A stretch of DNA of 64,000 nt, from assembly GCF_014205215.1 (NCBI RefSeq), contig NZ_JACHNC010000001.1:253001-317000 (forward strand), in the 5' to 3' direction. Numbering within the stretch: position 1 is the first letter of the stretch; each line of letters starts with the position of its first letter. This DNA comes from Actinoplanes lobatus. Lineage in GTDB: Bacteria; Actinomycetota; Actinomycetes; Mycobacteriales; Micromonosporaceae. The translations under genes were made by a program, and so were the position numbers. Below, piece after piece: positions 56,844 through 64,000 of the stretch. The notes under the pieces were generated by a model. That model searched no databases. It saw nothing but the letters and a program-made list of their open reading frames with translations, and was not told where the DNA came from.

Positions 56844-56908
56844 GTTGTTGTCAAGCGGCGGCTTCGATGATTCGGGTGCGCAAACGCCCCTTCCCCGCCG
56901 CCGTCCGC

Positions 56909-56956
56909 GATCTTGGACGACTTACCGCCGCCTGCGGTGGCAAAACGTCCAAGATC
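56909..56956. repeat. Palindromic element of the GATCTTG family (copy B)
   Basis: GATCTTGGACG (56909-56919) and CGTCCAAGATC (56946-56956) are exact complements, with an inner CCGC/GCGG stem. The flanks repeat the pattern with CGCCCCTTC (56885-56893) and GAAGGGCG (56960-56967). It lies about 90 bases before trmB and 110 bases after copy A. Confidence 0.7.
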
Positions 56957-57046
56957 CGTGAAGGGCGCCTGGTACGGGGCGGGGACGCCGTACCGGGGAG
57001 GGTTTGATTTCGGGTTGGCGGGGTTGTCGTTTTATCGTGGGCCGCC

Positions 57047-57727
57047 ATGAGTGAGACCGGGACCGACGCAGCCAGGCCGATTCGTACCTTTCATCCGCGC
57101 CGTGGGCGGATGAGCAGCCGTCACGAGGAGGCGCATGCGGCGTTGTGGCCGCGGTACGGGATGACCGTCGAGGACGGGGACCGGACTCCGCTGGATCTCG
57201 TCGCGCTGTTCGGGCGGGAGATGCCGGTGGTTCTGGAGATCGGGTTCGGGATGGGGGACGCCACCGCGGCCATGGCGGCGGCGGATCCGGGGCGGGGCTA
57301 TCTCGGGGTCGAGGTGCACACGCCGGGGATCGGGAACCTGCTGGCGCTCAGCCGTGATCTCGGGCTGACCAACGTCCGGGTGGCGTGCGGTGACGCCATG
57401 CAGCTGGTGCACCGGATCGCGCCGGCGACGCTGGATGCGGTGCACGTGTTCTTCCCGGATCCGTGGCCCAAGGCGCGGCATCACAAGCGGCGGCTGATCC
57501 AGCCGGGAAACGTCACCCTGCTCCGGGAGCGGCTCCGGCCGGGTGGGGTGTTCCACTGTGCCACCGACTGGCCCGAGTACGCGGTGGCCATGGCGGAGAC
57601 GCTCGACGCGGATCCGGGTCTGCGGCGCCTCGCGGCCATGCCGCACGGGCGGCCGGAGACCAAGTTCGAGAGGCGCGGGGCCGTCGCGGGCCGGCCTATC
57701 AGCGATCTCCGGTACGAGCGGAGCTGA
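57047..57727 (+). CDS. trmB: tRNA (guanine(46)-N7)-methyltransferase
   Basis: The 226-residue protein has the TrmB motifs: VVLEIGFGMGDATAAMAAADPGRGYLGVEVHTPGIGNLL (SAM site), VRVACGDAMQLVHRI, DAVHVFFPDPWPKARHHKRRLIQP (PDPWPKxRHHKRR signature) and the tail GRPETKFERRGAVAGRPISDLRYER. It methylates G46 in the variable loop of tRNA. The ATG at 57047 is preceded by a TANNNT -10 (TATCGT, 57033-57038) eight bases upstream and no Shine-Dalgarno, so it is probably leaderless. Confidence 0.95.
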   Translation: MSETGTDAARPIRTFHPRRGRMSSRHEEAHAALWPRYGMTVEDGDRTPLDLVALFGREMPVVLEIGFGMGDATAAMAAADPGRGYLGVEVHTPGIGNLLALSRDLGLTNVRVACGDAMQLVHRIAPATLDAVHVFFPDPWPKARHHKRRLIQPGNVTLLRERLRPGGVFHCATDWPEYAVAMAETLDADPGLRRLAAMPHGRPETKFERRGAVAGRPISDLRYERS

Positions 57728-57828
57728 ACCGGCGGTCTGTTCGCGACCGCCGAAGGGCCGGCGGCCCCGGGTGATGGTTTGCCGGTTTCAACCCTTTCGT
57801 GCATCTACGCTGAGGGTGGAGGTCGGCC

Positions 57829-60078
57829 ATGCGGCGAGATGTCCCCGGCGGCGCCGGGCGGTCTGAAAGGGCGCATGCGGCGGAAGCCGCGGCACTCGCG
57901 CACGCGGCCGAACCTCCCGGGGCGAGTCCGGCCGATCCTCGATCGGCCGCGTCCCAGCCAGCGTGTCCGGCGGTTCCGAGTGAGGGGCGGCCGGATGCGC
58001 CGATCGGGGGGTCGGCCGCCGGCGGGCATTCCGCTCCGCCGGCGGCGGCTGGACCCTCGGGGGAGGTGGCGGTCGACGGGCGCCGGGCCGAGTTTTTTCC
58101 GGCCGCCCCGCATCGGGGGGTGCTGACCAGCGGGTCCACGGATCAGCTGGCGGCCCTGACGGCGCGGGCCGCGAACGCGCCGAGCGCCTGCATCCTGTTC
58201 ATCGAAGGGGATCAGCTGCGGCTGTACGGCAGCTGGGGCGTCTCGACGGACTGGATGCAGGCGCTCGGCGGCATCGTGGTACGCGGTGGCGAGCCCCTGA
58301 TCGTCGAGGACGCCCGCCGGGACGAGCGGGTGCCGGACGGGGTGATCCCGCGGGACGACGGCGCCTACCTGGGCTATCCGGTGCACGACCGGCTGGGGCT
58401 GGTCCTCGGGGTGTGCTGCGCCTACGACCACCGGCCGCGGGAGTGGACGCCGGAGCAGATGACGGCGGTGGCCGAGGCCGCCGAGGTGGCGACCCTGCTG
58501 ATCGGCGAGCGGCTGGCGCGCCACGAGCTGGAGCAGCAGCACCGGTTCCTGGACGCGGTGCTGGACAGCCTGCACGACGGGGTGACCGCGTGCGACGCCG
58601 AGGGCCGGGTGGTGTTCGCGAACGAGCGGATGCGCCGGCTCTGGGGCGATTCGCCGATCGAGGACGTCACCGGGCTGGCCGACATCTCGGGGGTGCCGCT
58701 GCAACGGGAGGATCTGGGGCTGTTCCGGGCGCTGCGCGGGGAGCAGGTCCGGGACTCGCCGATCGCCGCGCAGGGGCGGGGCCGCCGGACCCGGTACTTC
58801 CTGATGGACGCGCAGCCGATCCACGGCATGGACGGGCGGGTGCTGGGGGCGGTGCAGGCGGTGCAGGACGTGACCCGGCAGCGGCGGGCGGAACGGTTCC
58901 GCAGCTGTGAGCTGGCCGTCACGACGGCTCTCGCGGAGGCGCCGAGCATCGAGGCGGCCGGGCCGCGGGTGCTGGAGGCGGTGGTCGCCATCCTGGACTG
59001 GGTGCACGCCGAACTGTGGATGGTCGGCGACGGGACGATCCGGGCGGTGGCCCGATGGAGCGCCCCGGGCTGGCCGTCGGGCATCTCGGTGCCGGATCGG
59101 CTGGCGTACGGGCAGGGCCTGGCCGGTCGTGCCTGGCAGGTGGACAAGCCGCTGTGGATCCGGGACGTGGGCCGGCCGCAGAGCCTGATCTCGCCGGGCA
59201 CCTCGGCGGGCCGGCTGCACACCGCGCTGGCGATCCCGGTGCACCACGGGACCGGGCCGATCGGGGTGCTGACCGTCTTCGCCGACTCGGTGGAGGATCC
59301 GGAGGAGGAGCTGGTCGCGCTGATGTCGGGGATCGCCGCGCATCTGGGGCAGTTCGTGGAGCAGCGCCGGGCGGAGGACCTGCAACGGCAGCTGACCCGG
59401 AGCAAGGAGGAGTATCTGGCGCTGATCGGGCACGAGCTGCGGACACCGTTGACGTCGATCAGCACCTACGCCGGGCTGCTGCGGTCGGCGGACGAGGCGA
59501 CCCTGGTACGGGACGGGCCGCGCCTGATCGAGGTGATCGAACGGAACACCGACCAGCTGCGGGAGATCATCGACGAGCTGCTGGAGTTGTCGGCGCTGGA
59601 CGCGGGGCATGCGGACGTACGGTTTACCCCGATGGATCTGGCCGCCGTGGTGCGTGAGGTGGTCGACCGGGCGCGGGCCGCGATCGACGGCGCCCCGGTG
59701 GTGATCGACGCCGACCTGCCGGACGAGCTGATCGTTCCGGGCGACCGGGACCGGCTGCGGCACGTCGTGGAGAACCTGCTGGGCAGCGCGGTCCGGTTCA
59801 GCCCGGACGGCGGTCACGTGACGGTGTCGCTGCGCAGCACCGGGCGCGACGCCGAGCTGGCCGTCTCGGACTCCGCCACCGACGTGCCGCGCGCCGAGCG
59901 GGAGCAGATGTTCACCGGGCACTTCCGGACGGCGCGCGGCCACGACCGTACGCTGCCGGGCAGTGGCCTGGGTCTGACGCTGAGCCGGGCGGTGGTGGAG
60001 AAGCACCACGGCAGCGTCGGGCTGACCGGCGGCGACACCGGTACGACCGTGCTGGTCCGGCTGCCGCTGACGGTGTAG
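57829..60078 (+). CDS. PAS/GAF sensor histidine kinase
   Basis: The 749-residue soluble kinase has a low-complexity Ala/Pro N-terminus (about 1-90), a GAF-like module (about 95-235), PAS (about 240-350, FLDAVLDSLHDGVTACDAEGRVVFAN), a second GAF (about 355-510) and the kinase core: H-box LTRSKEEYLALIGHELRTPLTSISTYAGLL near residue 525 and ATPase with LRHVVENLLGSAVRFSPDG and GSGLGLTLSRAVVEKHHG. The ATPase G1 box has DSATDVP instead of the usual DxGxG, a possible weakness. No response regulator is adjacent, so its partner is elsewhere. GGAGG is six bases before the ATG. Confidence 0.9.
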   Translation: MRRDVPGGAGRSERAHAAEAAALAHAAEPPGASPADPRSAASQPACPAVPSEGRPDAPIGGSAAGGHSAPPAAAGPSGEVAVDGRRAEFFPAAPHRGVLTSGSTDQLAALTARAANAPSACILFIEGDQLRLYGSWGVSTDWMQALGGIVVRGGEPLIVEDARRDERVPDGVIPRDDGAYLGYPVHDRLGLVLGVCCAYDHRPREWTPEQMTAVAEAAEVATLLIGERLARHELEQQHRFLDAVLDSLHDGVTACDAEGRVVFANERMRRLWGDSPIEDVTGLADISGVPLQREDLGLFRALRGEQVRDSPIAAQGRGRRTRYFLMDAQPIHGMDGRVLGAVQAVQDVTRQRRAERFRSCELAVTTALAEAPSIEAAGPRVLEAVVAILDWVHAELWMVGDGTIRAVARWSAPGWPSGISVPDRLAYGQGLAGRAWQVDKPLWIRDVGRPQSLISPGTSAGRLHTALAIPVHHGTGPIGVLTVFADSVEDPEEELVALMSGIAAHLGQFVEQRRAEDLQRQLTRSKEEYLALIGHELRTPLTSISTYAGLLRSADEATLVRDGPRLIEVIERNTDQLREIIDELLELSALDAGHADVRFTPMDLAAVVREVVDRARAAIDGAPVVIDADLPDELIVPGDRDRLRHVVENLLGSAVRFSPDGGHVTVSLRSTGRDAELAVSDSATDVPRAEREQMFTGHFRTARGHDRTLPGSGLGLTLSRAVVEKHHGSVGLTGGDTGTTVLVRLPLTV

Positions 60079-60087
60079 GCCCGGGTC

Positions 60088-60717
60088 TCAGCCGGTCGGG
60101 CGGCCCCGGCGCTCGATCTCCCGCTGGACCTCCGGGTCCCACTCGGACGCCTTCCAGTCCTCGTCGGTGATCAGCGACTTCTTGCCGGACGGGATCGGCA
60201 TGTCGGTGAGCCGCCGGATCCGGTTACGGGTCAGCACCACCCCGATGATCAGCACGATCAGGCCGCCGAACCGCAGACCGGTGACGGCGTACGCGTGCAG
60301 CTGCCCGGACAGCACGTAGCCGGCGGTGATCAGCGCGAGGCTGAGGAACAGGGCGCTGTAGCCGGCGATGCCGGGGCCGGCGTCGGTGACCCGGTGGGCG
60401 CTGATGATCCAGACGATGGTGCAGACCACCAGGCCGATGAGGCAGACCAGCGCGAGGAACCCGGCGATCATGGCGAAGACCACCATGAAGCCCATCGGGC
60501 CCACCCCGGTCGGGTCGGTAGCGCCCCGTACCAGCGCGTCCGCCCCGACCGAGGCCAGCACCGCGGTGGCCACCGAGACGATCACGTAGGTCACCGCGAA
60601 CCGGATCACCCGCCGGCTGGCCACCGAGAACGTCTCCAGCTCGCCCTCGTTCACCCGGGCGCACCGGTGCGCGCCGCCGTCCAGGGACGGCGGCGCGCCG
60701 CACTTCTCACAGAACAT
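60088..60717 (-). CDS. Membrane protein with N-terminal zinc ribbon-like motif
   Basis: The 209-residue protein starts MFCEKCGAPPSLDGGAHRCARV, a CxxCG zinc-ribbon-like motif with a third Cys, then has four to five membrane helices (for example VIRFAVTYVIVSVATAVLASVG and GFMVVFAMIAGFLALVCLIGL). It ends in a hydrophilic tail (EDWKASEWDPEVQREIERRGRP). The start ATG at 60717 has GGGAGGATC upstream. No function can be assigned. It ends ten bases from the convergent histidine-kinase gene. Confidence 0.7.
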   Translation of the reverse strand: MFCEKCGAPPSLDGGAHRCARVNEGELETFSVASRRVIRFAVTYVIVSVATAVLASVGADALVRGATDPTGVGPMGFMVVFAMIAGFLALVCLIGLVVCTIVWIISAHRVTDAGPGIAGYSALFLSLALITAGYVLSGQLHAYAVTGLRFGGLIVLIIGVVLTRNRIRRLTDMPIPSGKKSLITDEDWKASEWDPEVQREIERRGRPTG

Positions 60718-60746
60718 GGGGCCGATCCTCCCCCATGTCCCGCCGG

Positions 60747-62543
60747 TCAGCGCTTCGGGTGGACCACCGCGGCCGCGCCGCCGCCCCGGCGGGCGGGTTC
60801 GGCGGTGGCGATGAAGCCGCCGCCGCGGGTGAACTCGATCGCGGTGGCCGCCCCGAGTTCGGCCACGTCCGCGGCGAACGTGTGGCCGAGCGGGGTGAGC
60901 ACCGGACCGTACTGGTTGCGGAACGCCGCCTCGGCCTGGATGCCGGCGCTGTTGCGCTGCGAGCCGCGCGGCGCGGCCATCGCCTCCGGCAGGGTCATGC
61001 CCAGGTCGAGCCGGTTGACCAGCACCTGGAGCACGGTGGTGATGATGGTGGCGCCGCCGGGCGAGCCGAGCGCCAGGAACGGCTTGCCGTCGGAGAGCAC
61101 GATGGTCGGCGACATCGAGCTGCGCGGCCGCTTGCCCGGGCCGGGCAGGTTGGGGTCGGGCGCGGTGCCCTGGGTGGGCGCGAAGTTGAAGTCGGTCAGC
61201 TCGTTGTTGAGCAGGAAGCCGCGCCCCGGCACGACCATGGTGTTGCCGCCGGTCGCCTCGATGGTGAAGGTGTACTCGACGACGTTGCCCCAACGGTCGG
61301 CGACGGTCAGGTTGGTGGTGCTCTGCCCCTCCTCGACGGCGCCGCCCGCGGTGGCGGTGGCGCAGCCGGATCCGTTCAGATCGCCGGGCGCGACCGGCTT
61401 GACCAGGGCCTTCGTGCGGTCGATCTCGCAGGCGCGCTGCGCGCCCCAGCGGTCCGAGATCAACTTCTTCAGGACCGACCGATCGGTGTACGCCCCCACG
61501 TACCGGTTCCTGTCGGCGAAGGCGAGCGCCGACGCCTCCAGGTAGTGGTGCAGTTTGTCGGTGGCGGTCGCCGAGGTGGGCAGCCCGGCCTCGATGATGT
61601 TGAGCGCCTCGCCGACCGCGGTGCCGCCGCTGGACGGCGTGGACATGCCGTAGACGGTGAGCCCGCGGTAGTCGGAGCGGGTCGGGGCCGGAAACCGCAG
61701 CCGATAGCCGGCCAGGTCGGCCCTGGTGAGCACGCCGGGCCTGATCGGGTACGCCCAGGTGCCCCACGGGTCGGCCGCGACCGGCGGGTGCTGGACCGTC
61801 CCGACGATGTCGCCGGCGACCGCACCCCGGTAGAAGACGCCGGTGCCCAGTTCCCCGATCAGCCGGTAGGTGGCCGCCAGGTCGGGGTTGCGCTGGATCG
61901 TGCCGACCGCGGGCGGCGCCCCGCCCGGCAGGTAGAGCTCCCGGCTCGAGGTGAACTGGCCGAACGCCGCGGCGTTGTCGGCGACGTGCTGACGGAACGT
62001 GGCGTCGACCTCGAAGCCCTGCTCGGCGACCCGGGCGGCGGGCCGCAGCGAGGCGGCCAGCGAGCGGGTGCCCCATCGGTCCAGCGCCTCCTCCCAGGTG
62101 GCCAGGGTGCCGGGCGCGCCGGTGGAGAGCCCGCTCACCCGGGCCTCACTGAAGTCGTACGGCAGCCCGTCCGCCGGGTCGATGAAGTATTTGTCGGTGG
62201 CGGTGGCCGGCGCGGTCTCCCGCCCGTCGATCGTCGACACCGACCGTTTCCGGGCGTCGTAGTAGACGAAGAATCCACCGCCGCCGATGCCGGACGAGAA
62301 CGGCTCGGTGACGCCGAGCGTGGCGGCGGCAGCGACCGCGGCGTCCACCGCGTTGCCGCCGTGCCGCAGCACGTCGAGGCCGACCGCGGTGGCGGTGGCG
62401 TCGACCGTGGCGACCGCGCCGCCGTAGCCGATCGCGGTCGGCTCCTTGACCGGTGTGCCACCGCCGGCCAGGGCCGGTGGGGACGTGACCACGAACCCCA
62501 GGGTGGTCAGGGACAGCGCTGTCAGCGCGGGCAGGATCCGCAT
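60747..62543 (-). CDS. ggt: Gamma-glutamyltransferase/glutathione hydrolase family
   Basis: The 598-residue secreted Ntn-hydrolase has a signal peptide (RILPALTALSLTTLGFVVTSPPALA), the large-subunit motifs VATVDATATAVGLDVLRHGGNAVDAAVAAAATLG and SGIGGGGFFVYYD, and the catalytic processing Thr in EEGQSTTNLTVADRWGNVV (about Thr408). The small subunit contains SSMSPTIVL and GSPGGATIITTVLQVL. Such enzymes cleave the gamma-glutamyl bond of glutathione or gamma-glutamyl peptides outside the cell; actinobacteria lack glutathione, so the natural substrate may differ. The ATG at 62543 has GGAGG upstream. Confidence 0.93.
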   Translation of the reverse strand: MRILPALTALSLTTLGFVVTSPPALAGGGTPVKEPTAIGYGGAVATVDATATAVGLDVLRHGGNAVDAAVAAAATLGVTEPFSSGIGGGGFFVYYDARKRSVSTIDGRETAPATATDKYFIDPADGLPYDFSEARVSGLSTGAPGTLATWEEALDRWGTRSLAASLRPAARVAEQGFEVDATFRQHVADNAAAFGQFTSSRELYLPGGAPPAVGTIQRNPDLAATYRLIGELGTGVFYRGAVAGDIVGTVQHPPVAADPWGTWAYPIRPGVLTRADLAGYRLRFPAPTRSDYRGLTVYGMSTPSSGGTAVGEALNIIEAGLPTSATATDKLHHYLEASALAFADRNRYVGAYTDRSVLKKLISDRWGAQRACEIDRTKALVKPVAPGDLNGSGCATATAGGAVEEGQSTTNLTVADRWGNVVEYTFTIEATGGNTMVVPGRGFLLNNELTDFNFAPTQGTAPDPNLPGPGKRPRSSMSPTIVLSDGKPFLALGSPGGATIITTVLQVLVNRLDLGMTLPEAMAAPRGSQRNSAGIQAEAAFRNQYGPVLTPLGHTFAADVAELGAATAIEFTRGGGFIATAEPARRGGGAAAVVHPKR

Positions 62544-62617
62544 CGGCCCTCCAGATTGGACAACGTCGGCCATCTATCCCTGCCTACCGGGGATCGGCGC
62601 GGCGCACAACCGGTTCC

Positions 62618-64000
62618 TCATCCGACACCGAACGGTTTCGGCTCGATCGCCGGGCAGGACGCGCCGGACGCGGGCATGGTCAGCCCGATCAGGTAACGAT
62701 CGACCGCGCCGCTGACGCACGGGCTGTGCGTGTACGCCACATGCCCCCACCCCTGGTAGGTGAGCAGCCGGGCGGCCGGGCCGAGCTGCCGGGTGACCTG
62801 CTGCGCCCAGACGTACGCGGTGGCCGGGTCGTACCGGGAGTTGACCACCAGGACCGGCCCGGGGACGGGCGGGATCGGCCGTTGCGGGTTGACCGGGGCT
62901 TCGCGGCCGAGGCAGCCGCCCAGGGCTCTCAGCGCGAGCGGCGAGGCCAGCATCTGCGGGGCCCGGACCGCCAGCGCCCGCATCCGGCCCTGGTAGGCGG
63001 TGAACCCGGCGACCGGCAGCCACCAGTCCTGGCACATGACCGCCCCGAAGCTGTGCGGGGTGAGGTCGGCCGATTCCAGGACCGGCGCGGCGGCCGCCGG
63101 CGCGGGCTCGTACGCGTCTTTCAGGTAGTACGCGAACGAGTACCACTGCGGGTCGTAGAACGCGCTGAACGCCGCCGAGACGAGTTCCCAGGCGCCGATC
63201 CGGGCCGGCGGGTCGTACGGGTCGACCAGCTGCCCGGCCGTGGCCCGCCGCATCAGTTCCGCCCAGATCCGCTTGATGTCCTGGCCGCGCAGCACGCACA
63301 TGGCGTCCCGGGCGCACCAGGCCACGAACTGGTCGAAGGCGGCCTGCACGGCATCGGCGGTCTGGGTGAGGAAGGCGTCCACCCCGGCGCTGTGGTCCAT
63401 CACGCTGTCCAGCACCAGCGCGCGCAGCCGGTCCGGATAGCGTTCGGCGTAGAACAGGCCGAGCAGGCTGCCGTAGGAGGCGCCGTAGAAGCTGATCCGC
63501 TGTTCACCGAGGGCGATCCGGACGGCCTCCATGTCGTGGACCACGCTGATCGAGTCGGCGTGCCGGTAGACCGCCCCGCTGCGGCTCGCACAGTCGGCGG
63601 CCAGCCGGCGGTTGTACTCGCCGGCCTGCCGGAACTGGGCCTCGGTGGTGAACAGGGGCGCCGGATTCCGGTCGACCAGCGCCTGGTCGCAGAGGATCGG
63701 GGCGCTGCGGCCGGCGCCGCGCGGGTCGACCCCGACGATGTCGAAGCGGCGGCGCACGTCGGCGCCGAAGTACTCGTGGTCCAGGACCAGGTTGGCCGCC
63801 GAGACGCCGGGGCCGCCGGGGTTGACCAGCAGCGTCCCGACCCGGGTGGCCCGGTCGGTGGCCAGGCTGCGGGCCAGGGCGATGTCGAGGCGGGGACCGG
63901 ACGGCGCGGACCAGTCGACCGGTACGCGTATGGTGCCGCACTGCACCGTGGCGTCCCCCGCGCACGGTTTCCAGACGATCGGCGGCCCGGTGCCCGGCGC
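62618..64000 (-). CDS. Alpha/beta-hydrolase with TAP-like C-terminal domain, 5' end outside window
   Basis: At least 460 residues are present and the frame continues through the window edge, so the N-terminus and any signal peptide are missing. WKPCAGDATVQCGTIRVPVDW near the edge is typical of the mature start of secreted tripeptidyl-aminopeptidase-like enzymes. The nucleophile elbow is FYGASYGSLLGLFYAERYPD, and the Asp and His sites are VVNSRYDPATAYV and YQGWGHVAYTHSPCV. The TAP-like C-terminal domain follows. These enzymes release tripeptides or act on small esters outside the cell. Confidence 0.85.
   Translation of the reverse strand, partial: APGTGPPIVWKPCAGDATVQCGTIRVPVDWSAPSGPRLDIALARSLATDRATRVGTLLVNPGGPGVSAANLVLDHEYFGADVRRRFDIVGVDPRGAGRSAPILCDQALVDRNPAPLFTTEAQFRQAGEYNRRLAADCASRSGAVYRHADSISVVHDMEAVRIALGEQRISFYGASYGSLLGLFYAERYPDRLRALVLDSVMDHSAGVDAFLTQTADAVQAAFDQFVAWCARDAMCVLRGQDIKRIWAELMRRATAGQLVDPYDPPARIGAWELVSAAFSAFYDPQWYSFAYYLKDAYEPAPAAAAPVLESADLTPHSFGAVMCQDWWLPVAGFTAYQGRMRALAVRAPQMLASPLALRALGGCLGREAPVNPQRPIPPVPGPVLVVNSRYDPATAYVWAQQVTRQLGPAARLLTYQGWGHVAYTHSPCVSGAVDRYLIGLTMPASGASCPAIEPKPFGVG

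Noticed and set aside
60088..62076. A 662-residue frame joining the small membrane protein and part of the ggt gene
   Set aside because: The upstream part is an out-of-frame reading of ggt. A good ribosome-binding site and the CxxCG start place the real gene at 60717.

Overview
The window is very GC-rich DNA from an actinomycete. Strong G/C third-position use, GTG and TTG starts, many leaderless-type promoters and long overlapping shadow frames all point to the Micromonosporaceae, with Actinoplanes or a close relative the best guess. That is inference: there is no rRNA gene in the window and no search was run. I see no insertion sequence, phage, CRISPR array or tRNA. Apart from a truncated gene at the right edge and one remnant, the genes look intact.

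Layout. 0.2-5.2 kb: a small Actinoplanes-type protein, a channel-like membrane protein with two amino-acid repeat arrays, a carbohydrate-binding-module remnant and a PAS/GAF/SpoIIE phosphatase. 5.5-11 kb: a VOC protein, an autoregulated-looking HTH/Clp-N pair, two acetyltransferases, a MarR/pirin pair, an M29 aminopeptidase and an unlisted 41-residue membrane protein. 11-15.8 kb: a phospholipase D-like protein, a two-component system and an isoaspartyl-methyltransferase-like protein. 15.8-26.7 kb (mostly minus strand): purine catabolism from 8-oxoguanine deaminase and uricase through UraH, UraD, allantoinase and allantoicase, with malate synthase and a CitE-like protein to use the glyoxylate. 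27-29.7 kb: helicase HrpB behind three DnaA-box-like 9-mers.

29.7-31.8 kb holds no convincing gene. It is a large imperfect inverted repeat: two homologous arms, each with a conserved outer block and 70-71-bp tandem units, meeting at a near-perfect hairpin. 31.8-37.5 kb is a signalling group: membrane-anchored solute-binding sensor, membrane partner, PP2C phosphatase and GGDEF/EAL protein. 37.5-47.3 kb: YidD, then an overlapping glgX-treY-treZ trehalose operon and a divergent debranching-enzyme/glycosyltransferase pair.

47.3-64 kb: a tightly overlapping antiporter/UBP-finger/ketopantoate-reductase operon, a lipoprotein, EcsC and PAC2 proteins, a methyltransferase/acetyltransferase pair, an unknown protein with a clear promoter, an EamA exporter, a secreted TolB-like protein, trmB, a PAS/GAF histidine kinase, a membrane protein, gamma-glutamyltransferase and a truncated TAP-like hydrolase. 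The EamA exporter is preceded by a 13-codon proline-rich leader ORF and four mutually exclusive pairing segments, a layout that matches ribosome-stalling attenuation and is the most specific regulatory signal in the window. The other standout is the composite inverted repeat at 29.7-31.8 kb.
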